This document shows positions 1 to 5,253 of a stretch of 13,296 nucleotides of DNA, one piece after another. This DNA comes from Anaerolineae bacterium (GTDB taxonomy: Bacteria; Chloroflexota; Anaerolineae; JACIWR01). Below the pieces are notes generated by a model. That model saw only the letters and a list, made by a program, of their open reading frames with translations. It had not been told where the DNA came from and searched no databases. The DNA is taken from the NCBI GenBank assembly GCA_021162125.1, contig JAGGZG010000383.1:1-13296 (forward strand), written 5' to 3'. Within the stretch, counting starts at the first letter, position 1. Every line of letters starts with the position of its first letter. Position numbers and translations under genes: made by a program.

Positions 1-1002
1 ACTTAGCTTGACCGGACGGTTTTCCTCGTAGGACTTTTTGGCCGCGTAACCCATCACCACCGGGACACGACCGTCCACACCTGTCACGGGCGGCGTTTTG
101 TCCTGCTGAATGCAATCGATGAATGCTTTCATCTCGGCGATGTATGCCTCCGTATAACGTTCCACGAAGAAGTACAGGGGCAACGAGCCGTGAACACCCT
201 CGGCGTCGCTGAGAACCGCCCTATCACGTGTGTTGTTGGAGACCACGACCGCGCCCTCTGAGCCGAAGACCTCCACCCGCTGATCGTAGCCGTACACAGC
301 TTTCCGGCTGTTATCAATAGTGCCGATGGCCCCGCTCGCATAGCGCAGGGTGATGATGGCCGTGTCAATGTCACCCGCTTTGCCTATCTCCGGGTCAACC
401 AGCACCTCGCCGACGGCGAACATCTCGGTGACCTCGTCATTGATCAGGTAACGGGCCATGTCGAAATCGTGGATGGTCATGTCCAGGAAGATGCCGCCCG
501 ACACCTTGATGTACTCGATGGGCGGCGGCTGGGGATCGCGGCTAGTGATGCGCACGATGTGTGGCTTGCCAATCTTACCCTCGGCAACGAGGTCGCGGGC
601 GCGCTTGAAACTGGGGTCGAAGCGGCGGTTAAAACCGATCTGCAGCTTAACGCCCGCCTTGTCCACCGCGGCCAGCGCGCGGTCAATGCGCTCCAGGTCG
701 AAGTCAATCGGCTTCTCGCAGAAGATGTGCTTGCCAGCGGCGGCCGCTTCCTCGATGATCTGCGCGTGGGTATCCGTGCTGGAGCAGATCACTACCGCAT
801 CAATGTCGGGATTATCCAGGATTCTGTGGTAATCCTGGAAAGCGGCAGGAATCTGGTAATCGGCTGCGCACTTTTCGGCAGCCTTTACGAAGACGTCCGC
901 TACGGCCAGCAGGTTAGCATCGGGGATGCGGAAAGCCAGGTGCTCGGCGTGCATCTTGCCAATGCGACCAGCCCCGATGAGACCTATATTCACTCGATCC
1001 AT
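1..1002 (-). CDS. iolG: Inositol 2-dehydrogenase-like Gfo/Idh/MocA oxidoreductase, C-terminal end cut by window
   Basis: NAD-dependent oxidoreductase, probably oxidising myo-inositol to scyllo-inosose in the cytoplasm. The frame is open from the ATG at 1002 to base 1 (334 codons). The last visible residues, NRPVKLS, look like the extreme C-terminus of the family, so only a few residues should be missing. Residues 5-16 hold the Rossmann loop GLIGAGRIGKMH. The family lysine is in CEKP (K97). A catalytic Asp and His lie in GGIFLDMTIHDFD (D174, H178), which fits the K/D/H triad of characterised IolG. The start is supported by the Shine-Dalgarno GGAGGAG at 1008-1014. The gene lies 80 nt downstream of the IolM-like gene on the same strand, so the two are probably cotranscribed, and that neighbour supports an inositol substrate. 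The Gfo/Idh/MocA assignment is firm. The substrate is inferred, and another cyclitol or sugar is possible. Confidence 0.85.
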   Translation of the reverse strand, partial: MDRVNIGLIGAGRIGKMHAEHLAFRIPDANLLAVADVFVKAAEKCAADYQIPAAFQDYHRILDNPDIDAVVICSSTDTHAQIIEEAAAAGKHIFCEKPIDFDLERIDRALAAVDKAGVKLQIGFNRRFDPSFKRARDLVAEGKIGKPHIVRITSRDPQPPPIEYIKVSGGIFLDMTIHDFDMARYLINDEVTEMFAVGEVLVDPEIGKAGDIDTAIITLRYASGAIGTIDNSRKAVYGYDQRVEVFGSEGAVVVSNNTRDRAVLSDAEGVHGSLPLYFFVERYTEAYIAEMKAFIDCIQQDKTPPVTGVDGRVPVVMGYAAKKSYEENRPVKLS

Positions 1003-1026
1003 TTGCGCTCCTCCAAATAACCAGCG

Positions 1027-1067
1027 ACTAGCAACCAGCAACTGGAAGCTGGTTGCTGGTTGCTAGT
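1027..1067. repeat. Perfect 16-bp inverted repeat between iolM and iolG
   Basis: The arms at 1027-1042 and 1052-1067 are exactly complementary (actagcaaccagcaac and its reverse complement) around a 9-nt centre. Each arm is built from repeated gcaacca units. It fills most of the gap between the two dehydrogenase genes, just upstream of the iolG Shine-Dalgarno. No U-tract follows on either strand, so it is not a classical intrinsic terminator. It could be a dispersed palindromic repeat or an mRNA processing or stability element that tunes iolG relative to iolM. Confidence 0.8.
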
Positions 1068-1082
1068 TCTCTGGTCTCAACT

Positions 1083-2237
1083 TCACATCTTTACCATGAC
1101 CTTTCCATCCACACGCTTCGATGCCTTTTTGATCGCCTCTACTGCGTCGTCCAGGTCGTAGCGAGAAGTGATCATTTTCCTGGTGTCAATCAGGCCCGAG
1201 GCCATCAGGCGGATGACGTTGGGGAAAGTGGCATGTCCAGAGTGTCCCTGCGCGCCGAAGAACTGCCCGCGCCGCACCTGGAAAGTCTCCAGATACATGG
1301 GCACCCGTTGAGCTGCGCGGCCAATCTGTACGATCTTGCCGTTGATAGCCAGCGATTTCTCCATTTCGGGGACGGTGAGCTGCGGTGCGCCCGCCGCCTC
1401 GACGTGAAAATCAGCGCCCTCACCACCAGTTAGGTCCATGACCACCTCGTGAGGCACCACCTCGCGCGGGTCGAACACGTAATCGGCTCCCATCGTCTTG
1501 GCTAACTCACGCCTCGGCGTGGAGACCTCAAAGGCGATGACTTTGGCTGCGCCAGCGGCTTTACACTCTGCGATGGCTGCCAGACCGATAGGCCCCGTAC
1601 CGTAGATGACCACGTAAGCCCCGGGGCGGAAGCCTCCGCCACGCTCGAAGATGCCATTGTAGGCCACGCAGGATGGCTCCACCGTGGCCCCCGCTTCGTA
1701 GACCTTGTCTTCATCCTGATAAAGGTCCATCAGCGCGTTCAGCTTCCAGCAATATTTGGCCCCGATGGCGATGTATTCGGCCAAAGCCCCGTTGATGGTG
1801 AATCCTATCTCTTCCAGGTTGACGCAGTGATTGGGAAAGCCATTGCGGCAGGGCACGCAGTGGCCGCACCAGATCATCTCCTCCGCGGTGACCATGTCGC
1901 CAACCGCAAAGTCCTCTACTTCCGAGCCCACTTCGACGATCTGGCCGGAGAACTCGTGGCCCAGGATGGAGGGGAACTTAGTCAGTCCTGGATAGAGGAT
2001 GTAGCCCTGGTCGTCGGTCTCGTAGAAGTGTATATCGGAACCACATATTCCACAAGCCTTGATCTGGATCAACACCTCATCAGGCTTGATGGTTGGTGTT
2101 GCCACTTCCTCGACCCTCAGTTCTGGATGGCGCCACACCGAGTTGCCGGTGATGGCTTTGCCGGTTTCCTTCTCCCAATCGGACAGCGGATAGTCCGGCT
2201 TGGGCTCCCACTTAGCGTGAAGCATCAGTCCTTTCAT
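1083..2237 (-). CDS. iolM: Zinc-dependent dehydrogenase, scyllo-inosose 3-dehydrogenase type (IolM-like)
   Basis: A 384-aa medium-chain zinc dehydrogenase, probably oxidising scyllo-inosose to a diketo-inositol with NAD. Visible motifs are catalytic zinc CGICGSD (C65), GHE (H94) and VEP (E187); the four-cysteine structural zinc lobe C124, C127, C130 and C138 in CGHCVPCRNGFPNHC; and the Rossmann motif GTGPIGLA near 213-220. Family-specific stretches such as MKGLMLHAKWEPKPD, DQGYILYPGLTKFP, EEMIWCGHC, GFPNHC, and GAQGHSGHATFP match what I remember of Thermotoga maritima TM0412 (IolM) much better than sorbitol or threonine dehydrogenases. The ATG is set by GGAGG at 2246-2250, 8 nt upstream. It appears to be the first gene of an operon with the IolG-like gene. 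Medium-chain zinc dehydrogenase is certain; the IolM specificity is recognised from memory and not tested. Confidence 0.82.
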   Translation of the reverse strand: MKGLMLHAKWEPKPDYPLSDWEKETGKAITGNSVWRHPELRVEEVATPTIKPDEVLIQIKACGICGSDIHFYETDDQGYILYPGLTKFPSILGHEFSGQIVEVGSEVEDFAVGDMVTAEEMIWCGHCVPCRNGFPNHCVNLEEIGFTINGALAEYIAIGAKYCWKLNALMDLYQDEDKVYEAGATVEPSCVAYNGIFERGGGFRPGAYVVIYGTGPIGLAAIAECKAAGAAKVIAFEVSTPRRELAKTMGADYVFDPREVVPHEVVMDLTGGEGADFHVEAAGAPQLTVPEMEKSLAINGKIVQIGRAAQRVPMYLETFQVRRGQFFGAQGHSGHATFPNVIRLMASGLIDTRKMITSRYDLDDAVEAIKKASKRVDGKVMVKM

Positions 2238-2497
2238 GTGTTTAACCTCCGTAGGTAATGGTTAGCAGCGTGTTGAAGGATCGGCGCAGGAAAATACGGG
2301 CGTGATGGCAACAAAAAAGCCGGCGACGGGACACAGGCAAGCTCAGCTCGCCCTGCCCTGCCGACACGGCCGGAATCCTCGGAATCTATGGAAGTCACCG
2401 ATTTGCCCACCACCCGCAGCTGTCACCGCTTTTGCTCCTTCGCTTCTCTGAGCGGAGACTCGGACCTTTCTACCGATGCCCTTCTGCACACGTGTGC
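2238..2497 (-). promoter_or_regulatory. Structured 5' leader of the iolM operon, unassigned
   Basis: About 260 nt lie between the predicted transcription start and the iolM ATG, with no convincing gene on either strand. The leader RNA contains a short stem CCGCU/AGCGG that encloses GCGAAGGAGCAAA. It also has a repeated GGUGAC, a repeated GAUUCC (2372-2377 and 2381-2386), and then a terminator-like hairpin at 2313-2365. The order (promoter, folded leader, terminator, Shine-Dalgarno, gene) is that of an attenuator or riboswitch. I could not match it to a T-box, glycine, cobalamin, TPP, THF or other class by eye. Confidence 0.4.
2313..2365 (-). terminator. Terminator-like hairpin with U-tract in the iolM leader
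   Basis: Read on the minus strand, GUCGGC (2360-2365) pairs with GCCGGC (2319-2324) and is followed directly by six U (2313-2318). Inside the loop sits a second 7-bp hairpin, GGCGAGC-UGA-GCUUGCC (2336-2352). The structure ends about 75 nt before the iolM ATG, so it would truncate the operon mRNA if it works. The stem is interrupted by internal loops, so its strength is uncertain. Confidence 0.55.
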
Positions 2498-2498
2498 A
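2485..2498. promoter_or_regulatory. Perfect 14-bp palindrome, candidate operator of the iol operon
   Basis: tgcacacgtgtgca is its own reverse complement, with a central CG. It begins about 6 bp downstream of the -10 box of the iolM promoter, so it covers the expected transcription start. Position and symmetry are typical of a repressor site, and central-CG palindromes are common for LacI-family regulators. No regulator gene is in the window, so the binding protein is unknown. Confidence 0.6.
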
Positions 2499-2503
2499 AT
2501 GAG

Positions 2504-2532
2504 ATTCTATCATAAGTTGTCTCTTTTGTCAA
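2504..2532 (-). promoter_or_regulatory. Sigma-70-type promoter of the iolM-iolG operon
   Basis: On the minus strand the -35 box TTGACA (2527-2532) is separated by exactly 17 bp from the -10 box TAGAAT (2504-2509). The -35 is perfect and the -10 differs from consensus by one base. Transcription should start near 2497, inside the 14-bp palindrome. A second, isolated TATAAT lies upstream at 2549-2554 without a good -35. Confidence 0.75.
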
Positions 2533-2604
2533 TTCACCCTGGTTTTGCATTATACCCCCTACCGGGACAACTAGTTGGCGCTATCCACCAGGTGGTAGGT
2601 GAGG

Positions 2605-2629
2605 AAAAAAACGAGGGGACACCCCTCGT
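2605..2629 (-). terminator. Intrinsic terminator on the minus strand, without an assigned gene
   Basis: The minus-strand RNA forms an 8-bp stem (ACGAGGGG, loop UGU, CCCCUCGU; arms at 2622-2629 and 2611-2618). It runs into seven consecutive U (2605-2611, the last stem base included). The plus strand has no U-tract, so the direction is clear. No minus-strand gene ends here: the next leftward gene upstream stops at 5254 beyond glmS. It may stop antisense transcripts of the glmS region or insulate the iol promoter. Confidence 0.7.
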
Positions 2630-2671
2630 GCTCCCCAGGGATTTGCTGCGCGATCCCCTACCGAACACCGG

Positions 2672-2700
2672 TTGATTTTCGTCGCCAAGTCTGTTATAAT
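2672..2700 (+). promoter_or_regulatory. Sigma-70-type promoter of glmS
   Basis: The -35 box TTGATT (2672-2677), a 17-bp spacer and a perfect -10 box TATAAT (2695-2700) predict a start near 2707. This is the only strong plus-strand promoter seen upstream of glmS. It gives a leader of about 520 nt that contains the complete glmS ribozyme. Confidence 0.75.
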
Positions 2701-2761
2701 TAAAGTGTTTCATAAGCCTGTGTTTGCTCCCTGGCAGTGTTGTCTGTCGGCGGTCCCGTGA

Positions 2762-2826
2762 GGGTTCCAGGTTCGAGGTTTCAAGTTTACCGTCGCGCCC
2801 AACCTGAAACCCGCAATCCGAAACCC
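2762..2826. repeat. Imperfect inverted repeat of ggtttc/gaaacc units in the glmS leader
   Basis: The left arm (2762-2788) carries the units ggttc, gaggtttc and aagttt. The right arm (2801-2826) carries aacctgaaaccc and ccgaaaccc, roughly its reverse complement over about 26 nt with mismatches. This is low-complexity palindromic intergenic DNA, probably a dispersed repeat. It lies in the part of the glmS leader upstream of the ribozyme cleavage site. The rest of 2707-2944 shows no gene or further feature. Confidence 0.5.
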
Positions 2827-2944
2827 GTAGCTTAGTGTTTCACAATGCTCCCCAGAAGCTGTGGCGGACTTATGAGACAAACTGCGTGTACGGTACAGGA
2901 GGTGAGGGCGATGTAAATTTGTTCGAGAGAACGAGGGGGAGACA

Positions 2945-3190
2945 GCGCATGGGCTGGGACTGCGGGCAATCAACACCCAACCAGTCCCAGTTGACGAGGA
3001 GGAGGTTCCCCGCCGCGAGGTGGGGCTAACCGCTCTTGTTGCCAGACACTCGTTGTGACCAGAGCGGGAAAATCGAGAGATCAGCGGATGCCTCCAGGGC
3101 TGGCCACGGCCCTCGTCTTTCCCCTCCTGAAGCGAGAGCTCACCCGCACAAAACCTCCGGGTGACCGGCGGGACAAAGGGGTGTGCAGTG
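2945..3190 (+). ncRNA. glmS ribozyme: glmS self-cleaving ribozyme (glucosamine-6-phosphate-responsive)
   Basis: This RNA cleaves its own mRNA when glucosamine-6-phosphate binds, lowering GlmS synthesis. The cleavage site is expected between A2944 and G2945 in cAGCGC. P2 is a perfect 9-bp stem (CTGGGACTG 2954-2962 with CAGTCCCAG 2982-2990), followed directly by the conserved TTGACGAGG (2991-2999). GGAGG (3001-3005) can pair with CCTCC (3091-3095) in the conserved AGCGGATGCCTCC core, and AATCGAGA (3071-3078) precedes the core. A hairpin 3096-3113 takes the P3 position. The 3' domain has CAC-GCACA (3141-3150) pairing with TGTGC-GTG (3182-3190) around AAAACC, GGGTGACC and ACAAAGG, as in Bacillus subtilis. 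It ends about 35 nt before the glmS ATG. The 5' boundary is the cleavage site; the 3' limit is approximate. A two-hairpin insertion at about 3008-3067 is unusual. Confidence 0.92.
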
Positions 3191-3225
3191 GCAAATTAAC
3201 CAACTCAAACTCAGGAGGGAATAAC

Positions 3226-5064
3226 ATGTGTGGCATCGTCGGCTACGTTGGTTCCCGCGACGCGACGCCCATAGTCGTCGAGGGATTGCGACGCCTGGAA
3301 TATCGGGGCTATGACTCGGCCGGGCTGGCCGTGATTCAGGACGGGCAATTAGCCCGCCGGCGCGCGGTCGGCAAGCTGGTGAACCTGGACCGGGTGCTGG
3401 CCGAGCGTCCTCTGGATGGAACGGTGGGCATCGGGCACACCCGCTGGGCTACCCACGGCGGAGTCACCGAGGCCAATGCCCACCCGCACACCGATTGTGC
3501 GGGCAATCTGGTAGTAGTCCACAACGGGATCGTGGAGAATTACCTGGAGCTGAAGAGAGCACTACAAGCCCAGGGACACACCTTCCACTCCGAGACCGAC
3601 ACCGAGGTCATCGCCCATCTCGTAGAGCAGCACTACAACGACGGCGCGCCTCTGGTAGGCGCGGTGCGTCAGGCACTGCGTCAACTCAGGGGCTTCAACG
3701 CCGTCGTTGTGCTTAGTGCCAAGACACCCGACACTTTGGTCGCTGCCCGCCTGGGTAACGCGGGCGGTGTCGTCGTAGGCCGGGGCGACGGCGAGATGTT
3801 CCTGGCCTCGGACATTCCGGCTTTACTGGGTCACACCCGGCAGGTCATCTTTTTGGAAAGCGGGGAGATGGTGGCGGTGAGCCGCAGCGGTGCTCGTTTC
3901 TGGTCACTGGATGGCACACCCCTGGAGAAGGAATGGCAGGACATTCCCTGGGACCCGGTGTCGGTAGCCAAGGAAGGTTACAAGCATTTCATGCAGAAAG
4001 AAATCTACGAGCAAGCTCGTTCGGCTGCGGATGTCATCCGCGGGCGAGTGGATTTCGAGCAAAGCCGGGTGCATCTGGATCTGGGTATCGATCCCGAGGC
4101 GCTGCGCCAGGTGGAGCGCATTTACAGCGTCGCCTGTGGCACGGCCTGGCATTCCGCGCTGGTGGGTAAGTTTATGATCGAGGAACTGGCCCGCTTGCGA
4201 GTCGAGGTTGATTACGGCTCTGAGTTCCGCTACCGCGATCCGCTGCTGGACGGGCGTTCGCTGGTGCTGGCGGTGAGCCAGTCGGGGGAGACGGTGGACA
4301 CGCTGGCGGCGATGGACAAGGCGCGCCAGTGTGGGGTGCCCACCATTGCCGTGGTGAACGTGGTGGGCAGTGAGGCGAGCCGCATTGCCGACGGCGTGGT
4401 TTACATGCGCGCCGGGCTGGAAATCGGTGTGGCAGCCAGCAAGACTTTCACCTCTCAGATGCTGGCCCAGTATCTGCTGGCGCTGTATCTGGGGCAGTTG
4501 CGAGGGACGCTGTCCCCAGAGCGCGCCCGCGCTTTGATCGCCGACCTGGTGGAGTTGCCCAATCTCATCGGTCAGGTACTATCCAACGGCCACGAGTACG
4601 AGGTGCTGGCCAACGAGTACTTCAAGCGGGAAAATTTCCTGTATCTGGGGCGAGGTATCAATTATCCAATCGCCCTGGAGGGCGCGCTCAAGCTCAAAGA
4701 GATCAGCTACATCCACGCGGAGGGCTATCCGGCCGGCGAGATGAAGCACGGACCTATCGCCCTGATTGACGAGAGAATGCCGGTGGTAGCTATTGCCGTG
4801 CACGATCGTGTGTACGAGAAGATGATCTCCAACATCGAGCAGGTGAAAGCACGCGGGGGGACTGTGATCGCCGTGGCCACCGAGGGTGACTCGCGCATCG
4901 CTCAGAAGGCCGATCACGTGTTGTACGTACCGCAGACTTCACCGCTGCTCACGCCAGTGCTGACCGTGTTGCCCTTGCAGTTGCTGGCCTATCACATAGC
5001 CGTGCGGCGGGGGTGCGACGTGGACCAGCCACGGAATCTGGCGAAGAGTGTCACGGTGGAGTAG
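3226..5064 (+). CDS. glmS: Glutamine-fructose-6-phosphate aminotransferase (isomerizing), GlmS
   Basis: Makes glucosamine-6-phosphate from fructose-6-phosphate and glutamine, the first step towards UDP-GlcNAc for the cell wall. The protein is 612 aa, close to the 609 aa of Escherichia coli GlmS. The N-terminal class II glutaminase domain begins MCGIVGYVG, where Cys2 becomes the N-terminal nucleophile after Met removal. It also shows HTRWATHG (R73) and HNGIVEN (N100, G101). Two SIS domains follow: SIS1 with ACGTAWHSALVGKF and SQSGETVDT, and SIS2 with the long conserved run from GRGINYPIALEGALKLKE to MKHGPIAL. The end, DQPRNLAKSVTVE, has the catalytic Lys (K607). The frame is open upstream to 3055, but that stretch is ribozyme and a longer protein would bury the catalytic Cys, so ATG 3226 with AGGAGG (3213-3218) is the start. 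It is regulated by the ribozyme just upstream. Confidence 0.98.
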   Translation: MCGIVGYVGSRDATPIVVEGLRRLEYRGYDSAGLAVIQDGQLARRRAVGKLVNLDRVLAERPLDGTVGIGHTRWATHGGVTEANAHPHTDCAGNLVVVHNGIVENYLELKRALQAQGHTFHSETDTEVIAHLVEQHYNDGAPLVGAVRQALRQLRGFNAVVVLSAKTPDTLVAARLGNAGGVVVGRGDGEMFLASDIPALLGHTRQVIFLESGEMVAVSRSGARFWSLDGTPLEKEWQDIPWDPVSVAKEGYKHFMQKEIYEQARSAADVIRGRVDFEQSRVHLDLGIDPEALRQVERIYSVACGTAWHSALVGKFMIEELARLRVEVDYGSEFRYRDPLLDGRSLVLAVSQSGETVDTLAAMDKARQCGVPTIAVVNVVGSEASRIADGVVYMRAGLEIGVAASKTFTSQMLAQYLLALYLGQLRGTLSPERARALIADLVELPNLIGQVLSNGHEYEVLANEYFKRENFLYLGRGINYPIALEGALKLKEISYIHAEGYPAGEMKHGPIALIDERMPVVAIAVHDRVYEKMISNIEQVKARGGTVIAVATEGDSRIAQKADHVLYVPQTSPLLTPVLTVLPLQLLAYHIAVRRGCDVDQPRNLAKSVTVE

Positions 5065-5134
5065 AATAGAGGATAGGGGACATATACGTTAACCAGGCCG
5101 GAGGCAAGCTCAGCCCCCGCCAGAGCGATGGTGG

Positions 5135-5165
5135 CCCTCCCGCAGGTTTGGAACCTGCGGGAGGG
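5135..5165. repeat. Perfect 14-bp inverted repeat downstream of glmS, possible terminator
   Basis: The arms ccctcccgcaggtt (5135-5148) and its exact reverse complement (5152-5165) enclose a 3-nt loop. The stem is very stable and lies 71 nt after the glmS stop, followed on the plus strand by tagttt. The weak T-run makes it a poor intrinsic terminator by sequence, but it may still end glmS transcription. The stem sequence also resembles a dispersed palindromic repeat. Confidence 0.7.
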
Positions 5166-5180
5166 TAGTTTAGCGGCATG

Positions 5181-5210
5181 AGTACGGGCACGGCGTGCCG
5201 TGCCCGTACT
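5181..5210. repeat. Near-perfect 30-bp palindrome (14-bp arms)
   Basis: agtacgggcacggc (5181-5194) is exactly mirrored at 5197-5210, with only the 2-bp centre GT breaking the symmetry. It is 15 bp from the previous inverted repeat and 6 bp from the next. It could extrude as a cruciform or fold as a hairpin in either transcript. No T-run follows. Confidence 0.75.
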
Positions 5211-5216
5211 TGGTGC

Positions 5217-5235
5217 GGCAGGCCGCAAGCCTGCC
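5217..5235. repeat. 7-bp hairpin ggcaggc/gcctgcc after the hydrolase stop
   Basis: The arms 5217-5223 and 5229-5235 flank a 5-nt loop. The hairpin begins 18 nt past the hydrolase stop codon on the minus strand, so it may belong to that mRNA's 3' end. It has no U-tract. It is the third element of the palindrome cluster between the two converging genes. Confidence 0.55.
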
Positions 5236-5253
5236 CTACCTCTCCCAAACCCG

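Noticed and set aside
458..1020. Plus-strand open frames opposite iolG
   Set aside because: They are antisense shadows of a well-conserved oxidoreductase and show no recognisable domain or ribosome-binding site.
2238..2497. T-box or glycine riboswitch in the iolM leader
   Set aside because: GCGAAGGAGCAAA recalls a glycine aptamer and GGGUGGU recalls a T-box, but the remaining conserved blocks (CUCUCAGG, or UGGNACC) are absent.
2388..2675. Plus-strand 95-codon frame between iolM and glmS
   Set aside because: It overlaps the iol promoter, the palindrome and the minus-strand terminator, lacks a Shine-Dalgarno, and has no protein-like pattern.
2710..2976. Minus-strand 88-codon frame in the glmS leader
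   Set aside because: It lies over the repeat and the ribozyme 5' end, with a low-complexity translation; no ribosome-binding site.
3055..3225. N-terminal extension of GlmS (57 residues from a GTG at 3055)
   Set aside because: This stretch is the 3' half of the glmS ribozyme. GlmS needs Cys as its second residue, so the ATG at 3226 with its AGGAGG is the true start.
5135..5235. CRISPR-like array
   Set aside because: The inverted repeats differ from one another and there are no equal-length spacers or direct repeats.
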